From assembly GCF_004319545.1 (NCBI RefSeq), contig NZ_CP036313.1, forward strand, positions 1,924,501 through 1,988,500: a DNA stretch of 64,000 nt. Direction: 5' to 3'. Below, piece by piece: positions 1 to 8,527 of this stretch (positions are counted from its first letter, which is position 1; the number at the start of each line of letters is the position of its first letter). Both the position numbers and the translations under genes were made by a program. The notes beneath the pieces were generated by a model that worked only from the letters and a program-made list of their open reading frames with translations, did not search any database and was not told the origin of the DNA. This DNA is from Desulfobacter hydrogenophilus. Its GTDB lineage: Bacteria > Desulfobacterota > Desulfobacteria > Desulfobacterales > Desulfobacteraceae.

Positions 1-1
1 C

Positions 2-457
2 GAATTAATGCACAACCGGTTGATTCCGGGCTTTTACCTCCACAAAGTTGCCCAAAAGGAGACGGACCCCGAAAAAAGAGGGAAAATTCGACAAAAATCA
101 CAGGAATTACTTTCAGTTTTGAAGGACAAAACCGGGCCTCTTTCCGGATTTGATGATTGTGAAATCGACTTCATGGTAAGAACTGCCAAGGAGTGTGCTG
201 GACTTTTTCAAAGATCAAGTTCCTGTGTAGAAGGACGAAATGCTCAACTATCTTTGCATCACCATGGAATGCACCGCCTGAGTGATCGAAAAATGAAGGG
301 TTTGACAGTAATTCATAACTTCCATTTAAAAAGGCCTGACGGGACCACCGCGGCAGAACGATTTTTTGAAAACAAACCGATCAACATGTTTGAATGGCTT
401 GTTGAAAATATGCCTTTACCTGCAAGGCCAAGAAGTAGAATAAAGATGGTGAGTTAG
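2..457 (+). CDS. DUF6399-type transposase, C-terminal part (5' end outside window)
   Basis: The frame is open from the first bases of the window, so this is the tail of a longer gene or a fragment; the first ATG at 8 is probably internal. The visible 150 residues contain SSCVEGRNAQLSLHHHG and RPDGTTAAERFF, which I recognise as the conserved C-terminal region of DUF6399 transposase-like proteins (families of about 500 residues). It stops at 457, only 22 bases before the end of an oppositely oriented N-terminal piece of the same kind of protein. That arrangement cannot give one functional gene. Whether the copy is intact to the left of the window cannot be seen. Confidence 0.7.
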   Translation, partial: ELMHNRLIPGFYLHKVAQKETDPEKRGKIRQKSQELLSVLKDKTGPLSGFDDCEIDFMVRTAKECAGLFQRSSSCVEGRNAQLSLHHHGMHRLSDRKMKGLTVIHNFHLKRPDGTTAAERFFENKPINMFEWLVENMPLPARPRSRIKMVS

Positions 458-469
458 TGATAATGGCCG

Positions 470-482
470 ATCTTATGATCAA
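470..482 (+). repeat. 13-bp direct repeat, left copy (ATCTTATGATCAA)
   Basis: The same 13 bases recur at 884-896. The two copies bracket exactly the segment that carries the inverted transposase N-terminal fragment. The spacing and context suggest a duplication or recombination junction made during element insertion or rearrangement. Confidence 0.6.
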
Positions 483-760
483 CCCCCAAAATGGAGAGCC
501 TGAATCAGGATATGTAAAAATTTAACCCCTGCCGGGCTCTCAAAAAAAGAGACCATGGACGGATCCGCATCAATTCGGTTCATACGGTTCAGCCAATTTT
601 GGAGCGTCGTACGGGGAACACCGTTATCTTTAGCAAACTCCCGCTGGCTGAGTTTTTCTTTGTGGGTTTGAAAATCAATAATTTTCATGGAGACGTCGTC
701 TCTATCCCACCTCTTTTTCAGATTTGCTTTTTGAGAAGACTCAGAGTATGTAATGGTCAT
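479..760 (-). pseudogene. DUF6399-type transposase, N-terminal fragment (inverted)
   Basis: This 93-residue frame begins with a helix-turn-helix region (LSQREFAKDNGVPRTTLQNW, about residues 37-56) followed by FFESPAGVKFLHILIQALHF. That is the typical start of DUF6399 transposases, just before their catalytic part. It then stops after only a few more residues. Its C-terminal counterpart lies at 2-457 on the other strand, so the two are inverted relative to one another. They are either remnants of two copies or one copy scrambled by an internal inversion. No function is expected from the fragment, although the HTH domain could in principle still bind DNA. Confidence 0.7.
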
Positions 761-883
761 GCTCGGTCTGTTGTTCCTTTATTTAGAATAGTTTTTGTTG
801 GCGCAATATCTATTCTCAGACCGGGCTATTTTTGTCTATCTATTTTTCTCATAAATTTATTTTCTTTTGCTACCCCGTGGCCC

Positions 884-896
884 ATCTTATGATCAA
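884..896 (+). repeat. 13-bp direct repeat, right copy (ATCTTATGATCAA)
   Basis: Second copy of the 470-482 repeat. Homology to the AAA+ ATPase begins immediately to its right, so the repeat marks the breakpoint where the ATPase gene lost its 5' end. Confidence 0.6.
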
Positions 897-1830
897 GCCC
901 GAACTGCATAAGCTGAAAAACTGGAAATCATGGCTGAAGGGAATTTATGACAAGGAAGGCATCCCGCCATCAATACTTGTTACAGGCAGCGCCAGGTTAG
1001 ATACTTATAAAAAAGTGGGTGATTCCTTGGCAGGGCGATTTTTCCAATTTAGGTTGCACCCTTTGGATCTTAAAGAAATCAACACTTATTTGAAACCAGA
1101 CGACCTTGAAATTGAGCTGGACAAACTTTTATCGATTGGCGGCTTTCCTGAACCTTTTTTAAATGGAACAACCCGTTTTTATAACCGTTGGAAAAAATCT
1201 CATCTTGATATCATTTTAAAACAAGATCTCATTGACCTTGAGAATGTTCAGCAGATCACTCAGATTGAAACGTTGATTCAATTGTTAAAACACCGGGTGG
1301 GAAGCCCAATTTCATATAGTTCCCTGGCCCAGGATCTGCAATGTTCAGACAAAACAGTAAAAAGGTGGTTAACGATACTTGAAAACATGTATGTGCTTTT
1401 TAAGGTACCTCCCTTTCATAAAAATATCGCCAGGGCTATTCAAAAAGCGCCTAAATTTTACTTTTATGATACGGGGCAGGTTATAGGTGAGCAGGGTGTT
1501 AAGCTGGAAAATGCCGTAGCATGCGCCATTCAAAAAGAGTTGCATTTCCGGGAGGATTGCCTGGGTGAAGAAGGAAAGCTGTATTATGTGAAAAATAAGG
1601 ATGGCAAAAAAATTGATTTCTGTATTTCAAAAAACAACACTCCTTCCCTGTTAGTAGAGGTTAAATGGAACGACAATAACTTGAGCCCAAATTTTGATTT
1701 ATTTAAAAAATTTTTCCCTGAAATAAAAATGGTCCAAGTTTCTAAAAAACTTAACAGGGAAAAGACTTTTCCAAACGGGGCAGACACCAGGCTTGCATCA
1801 AAATGGTTGTCAAAATTAACCTTATCCTGA
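889..1830 (+). pseudogene. AAA+ ATPase with DUF4143 domain, N-terminally truncated
   Basis: The surviving frame starts inside the ATPase domain: ELHKLKNWKSWLKGIYDK corresponds to the usual Walker B region (DEIHK..NW), and ILVTGSARLD is the sensor motif. The Walker A loop and roughly 70-80 residues normally in front of it are absent. The rest looks intact: lid region, winged-helix segment (SSLAQDLQCSDKTVKRWLTIL) and the C-terminal DUF4143 nuclease-like domain ending in LLVEVKW. An ATG at 889 lies in the 13-bp repeat, but no ribosome site is seen. Family members are standalone P-loop ATPases of unclear role, often called prokaryotic AAA ATPases. Without Walker A, ATP hydrolysis is not expected, hence the pseudogene call. 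Confidence 0.8.
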
Positions 1831-1857
1831 CAATTCAACAGGCACAGAAAAGAATTG

Positions 1858-2763
1858 CTAAACGATTTTTTCCAGGCAGGCGCTGATGGTTTCTTTCTGG
1901 TTCAATCCTTCTGCCCACTCCCGGGTTTTGTCATCCAGTCCTCTGTAAGCGGCCAGCACCATGGCCACTATCGCGGCCCGGGCGGCATTGTCCCCGCCGG
2001 CCATGACCGATTGAATGGCAGCGCCGGAGAGATCGTTCTCATGTCTGGTAATGACCTGAACGATGCCTGGAAAGGCGTCAAGGATCGAACAGGACTGACC
2101 GAACCGGATAATCGTCGGAACGCTTTCCTGATCAGCCGCGTCCAACCCCTGTTGGGTCCACATTGAAATTGGAGAATCCGAAAAACGACCTTGGGAAAGG
2201 CTTTTCATGGCTTCAGAAGGCGGTGTTCCCTTGAGGCATTCCACAACCAGCAGTGAAAAGAAAACCGCCGCGTCAACGGTATTTGTATCCTTGTGGGTCA
2301 TTTGGGTCTGGGTCCTGGCTGCTTCAATCAATTGATCAGGATGATTGTACAGGCTTAAAATCAACGGGGGGATTCTTGCTGCCCCGGCAATATCATTGGA
2401 CAGGGAGCCACAGTCAAAGGGCCCTTTTTTTTTGACGATATTTTTTAATGTGGTTTTTGTCGCTGAATCAAAATACCCGTTGTAGTTTTCAAAAAAGACC
2501 TTCCACTGCTCAAAAAAATCATTGAGATCAAAGCGGCCTGAATTTGCTACGGATTTGAGTAGAACCAGGGTCTGATCCCCATAATGGGTGAAATCACCTT
2601 TCTTTTTGGTGGGATGGTAAGAGTCCAGACCGGGTGCCATTAATTGATCTACAACGCCGTGATCTGATTTGATTGTTTCTGCATCATAAATCCAGTGGAC
2701 CCCAAGTGCCAGAGAATCTGCTGCCAGGGATGCTTTGACCATGGCCCGTGCATTGTCTTTCAT
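1858..2763 (-). CDS. ADP-ribosylglycohydrolase family protein
   Basis: A 301-residue protein of the ARH/DraG superfamily, metal-dependent hydrolases that remove ADP-ribose from protein side chains or small molecules. Visible family features are an N-terminal helix with AADSLALGVHWIYD, GDQTLVLL, SNDIAGAARIPPL and, near the C-terminus, GGDNAARAAI. In well-studied members the last motif reads GGDxDT and ligates Mg; the second Asp is not obvious here, so the subfamily and substrate are uncertain. I chose the ATG at 2763 because AAAGGAGG lies 8 bases upstream; an in-frame ATG 11 codons earlier lacks this. There is no nitrogenase or DraT partner nearby, so a nitrogenase-switch role is not supported. 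The gene is apparently monocistronic. Confidence 0.8.
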   Translation of the reverse strand: MKDNARAMVKASLAADSLALGVHWIYDAETIKSDHGVVDQLMAPGLDSYHPTKKKGDFTHYGDQTLVLLKSVANSGRFDLNDFFEQWKVFFENYNGYFDSATKTTLKNIVKKKGPFDCGSLSNDIAGAARIPPLILSLYNHPDQLIEAARTQTQMTHKDTNTVDAAVFFSLLVVECLKGTPPSEAMKSLSQGRFSDSPISMWTQQGLDAADQESVPTIIRFGQSCSILDAFPGIVQVITRHENDLSGAAIQSVMAGGDNAARAAIVAMVLAAYRGLDDKTREWAEGLNQKETISACLEKIV

Positions 2764-3284
2764 TATTTCTGCCTCCTTTTCGCTTTTTGTGATCACTGTT
2801 CACTATCAAAGATTTAAAACGAACTGAAAAATATTTTGGATTAGTGTTTTCTTTGCTGTTTATCTTGTTGCTTAATATCGGCTTTTTAAAAAGATATCTT
2901 CTATGGTTTCAGAAATGACAGCTGATGTAAATAACAAAAGTCGTATTCTTCGCATGAAAAGGGGGAGGGGAGCGCGGGCCAAGCAAATTATTGCCGAAAA
3001 GGGTATTTTAAGGGAATATGACCGAATAATTTAAAAAAATAAATAAAATCACGTGATGCAAAGACCTAACCGGACATCACTGTAACGGAATGTAACAGGA
3101 TGATCTGCCGATGATCAAATGTTGATCAATTTGACCGACCCTGTTACGCTGAAAATAATTTTAAAATATCCATGCAGAAAACCTTGGGACCGCTTGCCCA
3201 TTAAATGCCGGGATATCATCAATGCCAAGGTGTTGCTGACTCTTCCGGAAGGGGCATCAATGAAGGAAAGAAAAGCATTTTTAT
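2764..3284. other. 521-bp intergenic region
   Basis: AT-rich divergent region between the ADP-ribosylglycohydrolase and the TPR-methyltransferase genes, so it should hold promoters for both. The only coding candidate is a 43-codon basic ORF at 2903-3034 (listed separately). No clear terminator, repeat or RNA structure was recognised. Confidence 0.5.
2903..3034 (+). CDS. Possible small basic protein, 43 aa
   Basis: ATG at 2903 opens a 43-codon frame whose middle, RMKRGRGARAKQIIAEKG, is rich in Arg and Lys and reads like a nucleic-acid-binding peptide rather than random intergenic sequence. No convincing ribosome site precedes the ATG, and I do not recognise a family. It could also be a decayed remnant of a larger gene. 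Listed because it is the only coding-like feature in a 520-bp gap. Confidence 0.3.
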   Translation: MVSEMTADVNNKSRILRMKRGRGARAKQIIAEKGILREYDRII

Positions 3285-4586
3285 ATGAAAAAGGCAGCAA
3301 AGGACGATTTCGAACATATTTTTCAGAAATCATACATCAGTCACAAGTCGGGCAAATTTTTCGAGGCGGAAAAAGGCTACAGGAAAATCCTGGAGATGAA
3401 ACCGGAGTGGGGGGCGCCGATGAGTGCGCTCGGAATTCTGTACCTGGATCAGAACCGGCCGGAGAAAGCCAAACCGTTATTTGAAAAAGCAGCCGGTCTC
3501 ACCCCACCGGATTTGTCTGCATGTTATCAATTGGGCCGGTTGAAACAGATGGAAAATGATCATCAAGGTGCCATCCCTTTATATCAGCAGATGCTTGAAC
3601 AGCAGCCCGAGGCCGGCCTGATATGGAATAATTTGGGCGTGGCTTACCGGGAAACGGGGAAACCGGATGATGCAATGGAAAGTTTTCGTGCGTCTGTCCG
3701 GTTTGCGCCTGAAATGGCTGAAGCATGGAACAATCTGGGTGTGACCCTGGATGAGCAAGGTCAGGTAGAGCAGGCGTTAAACGCATATCAAAAGGCCATT
3801 GAAATTCAGCCGGATTATGTCTCCCCCCACTTGAATATCGGAATCATGCTTCAAAAACTCGAACGGTTCAAAGAAGCCGAAACCCATTACCGGAAGGTGC
3901 TTGAAAGTCAGCCGCAAAATGAAATCGCACAATTCATGCTCCAGAGCATCTGCGGGGGGGATACCCCGCCTGATGCCGCACCGGTGGCCCATGTTCGCAG
4001 TATTTTTAACCAGTGTGCCCAAAATTTTGAATCCATTTTGGTTGAAAAACTGGAATATAAAACCCCGGAACTTCTGTTCCATATGGTGCGTCCCTATCTA
4101 ACCGAAAATATGGAGATCCTGGATCTTGGCTGCGGCACAGGGCTGGGTGCCGTGCTGTACCAGCCGTTTGCAAAAAGCCTGACCGGTGTCGACATATCGG
4201 AAAAGATGCTCGAAAAAGCGGCTGAAAAGAAACTTTACAGCTGCCTGGAGGTATTTGATATTCTGCAGGCATGGGTGTTTCCTGTAAAATTTGATCTTAT
4301 TTACAGCTCTGATGTCTTTGTCTATTTCGGAGATTTGGAACAAATTATCAAATCAGCAGCAGCATCCCTTGCGCCGGGTGGGAAACTTGCATTTTCAGTG
4401 GAAAAATTAAAAGACAATTTAAAAAGTTATGAGCTTTATCCCAGCGGTCGGTATGCACATTCCCAAAAATATATTCAGACCTGTCTGAACCGGCATGGAT
4501 TCAAACCACTGGCATTGGACAGCACGGATATCCGGAAGCAGTCCGGGGCGCCGGTTAAGGGCTTTTTGATTGTGGCGGAAAAATAA
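3285..4586 (+). CDS. TPR-repeat / class I SAM methyltransferase fusion protein
   Basis: 433 residues in two parts. Residues 1-215 are a run of tetratricopeptide repeats (for example AWNNLGVTLDEQGQVEQALNAY), a protein-binding scaffold. Residues 230-433 form a class I methyltransferase with the SAM motif ILDLGCGTGLG, an acidic strand-2 motif TGVDISEKML and a post-motif LAPGGKLAFSVE. The ATG at 3285 starts the TPR domain directly; GGAAAG lies about 15 bases upstream, a loose fit. The substrate is unknown; fused TPRs usually recruit a protein partner. There is no signal peptide or membrane segment, so it is cytoplasmic. It stands alone, 86 bases ahead of the AI-2E family permease on the same strand, with which it may share a transcript. 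Confidence 0.8.
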   Translation: MKKAAKDDFEHIFQKSYISHKSGKFFEAEKGYRKILEMKPEWGAPMSALGILYLDQNRPEKAKPLFEKAAGLTPPDLSACYQLGRLKQMENDHQGAIPLYQQMLEQQPEAGLIWNNLGVAYRETGKPDDAMESFRASVRFAPEMAEAWNNLGVTLDEQGQVEQALNAYQKAIEIQPDYVSPHLNIGIMLQKLERFKEAETHYRKVLESQPQNEIAQFMLQSICGGDTPPDAAPVAHVRSIFNQCAQNFESILVEKLEYKTPELLFHMVRPYLTENMEILDLGCGTGLGAVLYQPFAKSLTGVDISEKMLEKAAEKKLYSCLEVFDILQAWVFPVKFDLIYSSDVFVYFGDLEQIIKSAAASLAPGGKLAFSVEKLKDNLKSYELYPSGRYAHSQKYIQTCLNRHGFKPLALDSTDIRKQSGAPVKGFLIVAEK

Positions 4587-4672
4587 GAAGAGATACAAAC
4601 AAGTTGTTGATTTCAAAATGTTGTACTGATAGGAGAGGGCGTTAAAAACATCTTTATTGGAGGCAAATTTTC

Positions 4673-5734
4673 ATGAATCGAGATCTGATCCATCCCTCAT
4701 TTTTATTATTGCTGGTGTTTTTTATTTCAGCCGTTTTTCTTGTCATGATAAAATCTTTTCTCATGGCTATTCTGCTGGCGGGCATTTTTTCAGCCCTGGC
4801 CTATCCGTTGTACCAGCGGCTTAATAAATGGCTGAAGGGCAGACAGGCCGCAGCCTCCGGGATCACCATCATGATTATTATTTTTATTGTTCTTCTTCCC
4901 TTAAGTGGTCTTCTCGGCATTGTAACCAGCCAGGCCATTAAAGTGAGCCAGACAGCAACACCCTGGGTCCAGAAACAATTATCTTCGCCCATAGCCATTT
5001 CCCAGTGGCTGGAAGATTTGCCGTTTTATGAACACATAGCCCCCTACAGGGAAACTATCTACACCAAGGCCGGGGAACTGGTCGGTGCCGCAAGTCAGTT
5101 TTTTGTCAACGGGCTTCAGGCCGCCACCATGGGCACAATCAATTTTATATTTATGGTGGCCATTCTTTTGTACACCATGTTTTTTTTCCTCATAGACGGA
5201 GATCTGCTATTAGAGAAAATCCTATTTTACATGCCCCTGGAGGATAAGGATGAAAGACGGCTTCTTGACCGGTTTACCTCTGTGGCGCGCGCCACGATCA
5301 AGGGAACGGTCATCATCGGTGTTGTTCAGGGCGGGGCATCCGGCATTGCGTTTGCCGTGGTCGGCATCCACAGTTCTGTTTTCTGGGGTGCTGTCATGAC
5401 AGTTATGTCCATTATACCCGGCATTGGGACCGCCTTGATATGGATTCCGGCAGGCCTCTGGCTGGCCGTCCAGGGCATGTGGTTCAAAGCCGGCGCTCTG
5501 ATTGTCTTCTGCGGGCTGATCGTGGGAAGTGTTGACAATCTTTTGCGGCCCCGGCTTGTGGGTAAAGACACGGAAATGCACGATCTTTTGATTTTATTTT
5601 CCACCCTTGGCGGCATTGCCATGTTCGGTATTATCGGCATCATCATCGGTCCGATTATTGCCGCATTGTTTGTCACCATCTGGGATATTTACGGCGTTGT
5701 GTTTAAGGATATCCTGCCTAAGGTTGGATCGTAA
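4673..5734 (+). CDS. AI-2E family transporter (UPF0118/PerM-like membrane protein)
   Basis: 353 residues with about eight hydrophobic segments: two near the N-terminus (SFLLLLVFFISAVFLVMI and the next), one around ASGITIMIIIFIVLLPL, a long soluble loop, then a cluster over the C-terminal half including MTVMSIIPGIGTALIWIPAG and GIIGIIIGPIIAALF. The PGIGTALIW and GPIIAAL motifs are typical of the AI-2E exporter family. Family members have been linked to autoinducer-2 export and, in others, to sodium/proton antiport, so the substrate here is open. TTGGAGG 10 bases upstream supports the ATG at 4673. No luxS is in the window. Confidence 0.85.
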   Translation: MNRDLIHPSFLLLLVFFISAVFLVMIKSFLMAILLAGIFSALAYPLYQRLNKWLKGRQAAASGITIMIIIFIVLLPLSGLLGIVTSQAIKVSQTATPWVQKQLSSPIAISQWLEDLPFYEHIAPYRETIYTKAGELVGAASQFFVNGLQAATMGTINFIFMVAILLYTMFFFLIDGDLLLEKILFYMPLEDKDERRLLDRFTSVARATIKGTVIIGVVQGGASGIAFAVVGIHSSVFWGAVMTVMSIIPGIGTALIWIPAGLWLAVQGMWFKAGALIVFCGLIVGSVDNLLRPRLVGKDTEMHDLLILFSTLGGIAMFGIIGIIIGPIIAALFVTIWDIYGVVFKDILPKVGS

Positions 5735-5752
5735 GGGCACCTGTCAGATAAA

Positions 5753-5774
5753 AAGTTATTTAATCTGTGGTCCT
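5753..5774 (+). repeat. Solitary end of the MITE-like repeat (AGTTATTTAATCTGTGGTCC core)
   Basis: These 22 bases match the right-hand terminal repeat of the element at 44534-44695 with two or three differences. The partner end is missing; the interior side faces the end of the AI-2E permease gene, 19 bases away. Probably a remnant, possibly doubling as 3' sequence of the gene. Confidence 0.5.
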
Positions 5775-5848
5775 TCCTAAGAAATGCATTTAATATTCAA
5801 AAGATTATTTTGAACGGTCAATAGCAATATATGGAATAAAGGAAAATT

Positions 5849-6709
5849 ATGAGACACGAATGTTATTTCTGTCATATAAGGACAATTGAAAAACTTATTG
5901 ATAAGTTTAAACCTGATGAAAAAGTTGCAGAAAAATTTATTTTTTCAGTCCACAAACTTATTGAATCTAATCGGGAACTTCCGAACCCCCAATTGGCAAC
6001 TGAAATTCACCGCATGGCCAAGGTTCATCTTAGCAATACGAACCTATATGCCGAAGAAAAATTAAAGGCCAATGATATCCTTCTAAAAGAATACCCATAT
6101 TGGGAAACTATAGTGAATGAAAGCGAAAATCCTTTTTTTACAGCGGCAAAACTGTCGGTTATCGGCAATATAATTGATTATGGCGCCCAAAGTGTTAATG
6201 ACGACATCTCGAATCAGATTGAATCTTTTTTCCATAAAAATTTAAAAATTGACATGACGCCGGAATTAAAAAATGAAATCAATAAAGCTAAAAATATTTT
6301 GTACCTAGGCGATAATTGTGGTGAAATAGTTTTTGATAAATTATTTATTGAAACAATGAAGCATCAAAACATTACGTTTGCTGTACGGGGAAAACCTGTC
6401 ATTAACGACGCAACACTTGAAGATGCGAATCAAGTAGGCATTGATAAAGTTTGCAGGGTTATTTCCAATGGTTATGATGCGCCTTCAACACTTATTGAAT
6501 TTTGTTCAGATGAATTTGTAGAAGCATATAATAATGCTGATCTTATCATATCCAAAGGGCAGGGCAATTTTGAAGGTCTTATGGAAAGTTCCCATCCAAA
6601 TCAATTTTTTCTGTTAATTGCAAAATGTTACCCAATAGCAGATTTACTGGGTGTGAATAAAAATGATATGGTCATTTTAAAATCAGTTTTAGGCCCGCGA
6701 GCCTTATGA
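5849..6709 (+). CDS. DUF89 / ARMT1-like domain protein
   Basis: 286 residues of the DUF89 family, metal-dependent phosphatases implicated in damage control of phosphorylated metabolites. Visible are the N-terminal CYFC pair, YLGDNCGEIVFD (the metal and phosphate-binding loop, about residues 151-162), VRGKPVINDAT and the late Asp/Gly motif ISKGQGNFE. AAAGGAAAATT precedes the ATG. The gene and the ferredoxin 50 bases downstream are clearly more AT-rich than the neighbours on either side and form a probable two-gene operon. A redox-linked role is suggested by the pairing, but the substrate is unknown. Confidence 0.8.
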   Translation: MRHECYFCHIRTIEKLIDKFKPDEKVAEKFIFSVHKLIESNRELPNPQLATEIHRMAKVHLSNTNLYAEEKLKANDILLKEYPYWETIVNESENPFFTAAKLSVIGNIIDYGAQSVNDDISNQIESFFHKNLKIDMTPELKNEINKAKNILYLGDNCGEIVFDKLFIETMKHQNITFAVRGKPVINDATLEDANQVGIDKVCRVISNGYDAPSTLIEFCSDEFVEAYNNADLIISKGQGNFEGLMESSHPNQFFLLIAKCYPIADLLGVNKNDMVILKSVLGPRAL

Positions 6710-6759
6710 TAACGAGACGTACATAAAATTATAAAATTAAGAAAAGGAGACAGATATAA

Positions 6760-7125
6760 ATGCCATGGATAAATAAAGAGTCGTGTACGGGATGCGGAAT
6801 ATGCGTTGATGAATGCCCTGCCGGGGCAATTTGTATGGAAAACGACATTGCGTTTATAAATGACGACGAATGTATTCGATGTGGCATTTGTCACGATGTA
6901 TGCCCGGAGGATGCTGCGCGTCATGACGGAGAGCGAATCCCTGAAGATGTGCAATCAAATTTAGCTTACGCCAAAAAGTTGTTAGCGCATGAATATTATG
7001 CCAATGATAATACAAAGCAAAAGCAGCTTATCGAACGTTTAAAACGCTTTTATACTAAACATAAAAAAGTGGCGGAAAAAACCATTGAGCAGCTTGAAGT
7101 TCTGAAGAACACGGAATACCTATAA
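6760..7125 (+). CDS. 2x[4Fe-4S] ferredoxin with C-terminal extension
   Basis: 121 residues. Two canonical cluster motifs are present, CTGCGICVDECPAGA (about residues 9-23) and CIRCGICHDVCPED (about 38-51), giving a bacterial-type 2[4Fe-4S] electron carrier. After residue 55 comes a charged, helical tail of about 65 residues (KQKQLIERLKRFYTKHKK) that ordinary ferredoxins lack and that may bind a partner protein. AAGGAGACAG 12 bases upstream fixes the start. It follows the DUF89 gene and shares its low GC content, so the pair was probably co-acquired or co-evolved. It ends 7 bases from the convergent glycerate kinase gene, leaving no room for separate terminators. Confidence 0.88.
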   Translation: MPWINKESCTGCGICVDECPAGAICMENDIAFINDDECIRCGICHDVCPEDAARHDGERIPEDVQSNLAYAKKLLAHEYYANDNTKQKQLIERLKRFYTKHKKVAEKTIEQLEVLKNTEYL

Positions 7126-7132
7126 TAAGCTA

Positions 7133-8497
7133 TTATTTTATAATAAGGATTTGAAGGTCACACACATTGGTGTTGGTAGGGCCGGGTTTAAACAGATGCC
7201 CTGCCGTATCAAAGTAGGTGTATGAATCATTTTGGACCAGGTATTCACTGATATCCAGACCTGCTTTTTTTCCTGCTTCCAGCACGGTCTGGGATGCAAA
7301 TGCCCCGGCCGCATCCGTGGGGCCGTCATTGCCGTCCGTGGCCCCGGAAAGAAAGAATATGTTTTCAATTCCGGTCGGGCCGGCTTCAAGTTCCTGAAGA
7401 AAGGACAGGGCCATTTCCTGGTTCCGGCCACCTTTACCGTTCCCCTTTATGGTCACCGTGGTTTCTCCACCGGCAAGCACGCAGGCCGGACGTTGGGGAG
7501 GCAGGCTGCCAAGGGCGATATCCTGGGCCATGCCGGAAAAGACCCGGGCAATTTCCCGGGCTTCGCCGGTAATCCGGGAGCTTAACACCCGGGTATTGTA
7601 ACCAAGGGTTTCCGCCTCTTGCCGGGCGGCATTCAGGGCAGATAAATTATTGCCTAAAAGAATGTTGTGAACCTTTGAAAAAATTTTATCATCACTGATC
7701 TGATTTTTGGCTGTTTTTTGCAGGGCACCGGATTCAAGCACCTTTGCCACCCTTGCCGGTAGCCTGGATGACAATTTGTATTTTTTGATAATGCCAAGGG
7801 CCTGGGCAAAAGTGGTGCCATCCGGTGCTGTGGGACCCGAGGCAATGGCGCTAAGGTCATCTCCCACCACATCGGAAAGGATCATATTCACGGATGTGGC
7901 AGGGTACATGTGCCGGGCCAATTTTCCGCCCTTGATGCCGGACAGCTGTTTTCTCACACGATTGATTTCGTTTATGCCGGCGCCGCAGGCCAGCAGAAGT
8001 TCAGTGGTTTTCTGTTTGTCTGCAAGGGTGATAGCTGCATCCCTGCATTCCCCCGGACAGGCAAGAAGGGCGGAACCGCCTCCGGAAATTAGATTGATGA
8101 ACAGAGTGGTTTCATCTCCTTTTGATGCAATCTTAATGATCTGCTGTGCTGCCGAACGGCTGTTCTCGTCCGGGACCGGGTGACCTGCTTCAATGATTTC
8201 AATTTTGTTTAAGGTGTCGGTGTGCCCTTTTTTAACTGAAATGAGCCCTCCGGACAGCTTCGACCCAAGGATTTCTTCCATTGCCCTTGCCATGGGTGCT
8301 GTGGCCTTGCCTGCGCCAAGCACATATATATTTTCAAATTTGTCCAAGGACAGGTGCATATTTTGGTTGTCAAGACGGATATTAAGGGTGTTGTTGTCCA
8401 GGCTTACCCTTGACTGTACCATGGCGTAAGGGTTCACTCGTTTGATTGCTGCCTGGTATATGGCTTTCAGATCAGAAAATGGTTGTGAAGGATTCAT
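7133..8497 (-). CDS. Glycerate 2-kinase (DUF4147 and MOFRL domains)
   Basis: 454 residues, the usual length of class II glycerate kinases that phosphorylate D-glycerate to 2-phosphoglycerate with ATP, feeding glycolysis or the serine pathway. The N-terminal DUF4147 domain shows YVLGAGKATAPMARAMEE, VKKGHTD, EAGHPVPDENS and LISGGGSALL. The C-terminal MOFRL domain shows GGETTVTIKGNGKGGRNQE and FLSGATDGNDGPTDAAGAF. The start at 8497 has GGAAAAAG upstream. The gene is 30 bases downstream of the MOT1-type transporter on the same strand, so the two are probably co-transcribed, although their functions have no obvious link. Confidence 0.9.
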   Translation of the reverse strand: MNPSQPFSDLKAIYQAAIKRVNPYAMVQSRVSLDNNTLNIRLDNQNMHLSLDKFENIYVLGAGKATAPMARAMEEILGSKLSGGLISVKKGHTDTLNKIEIIEAGHPVPDENSRSAAQQIIKIASKGDETTLFINLISGGGSALLACPGECRDAAITLADKQKTTELLLACGAGINEINRVRKQLSGIKGGKLARHMYPATSVNMILSDVVGDDLSAIASGPTAPDGTTFAQALGIIKKYKLSSRLPARVAKVLESGALQKTAKNQISDDKIFSKVHNILLGNNLSALNAARQEAETLGYNTRVLSSRITGEAREIARVFSGMAQDIALGSLPPQRPACVLAGGETTVTIKGNGKGGRNQEMALSFLQELEAGPTGIENIFFLSGATDGNDGPTDAAGAFASQTVLEAGKKAGLDISEYLVQNDSYTYFDTAGHLFKPGPTNTNVCDLQILIIK

Positions 8498-8527
8498 GGC
8501 TTTTTCCTTTCAGCCTTGGCGGGTGGG

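Noticed and set aside
3119..3484. 121-codon frame overlapping the TPR-methyltransferase start
   Set aside because: It runs into the real gene in another frame, shows no family features, and the TPR domain begins cleanly at 3285.
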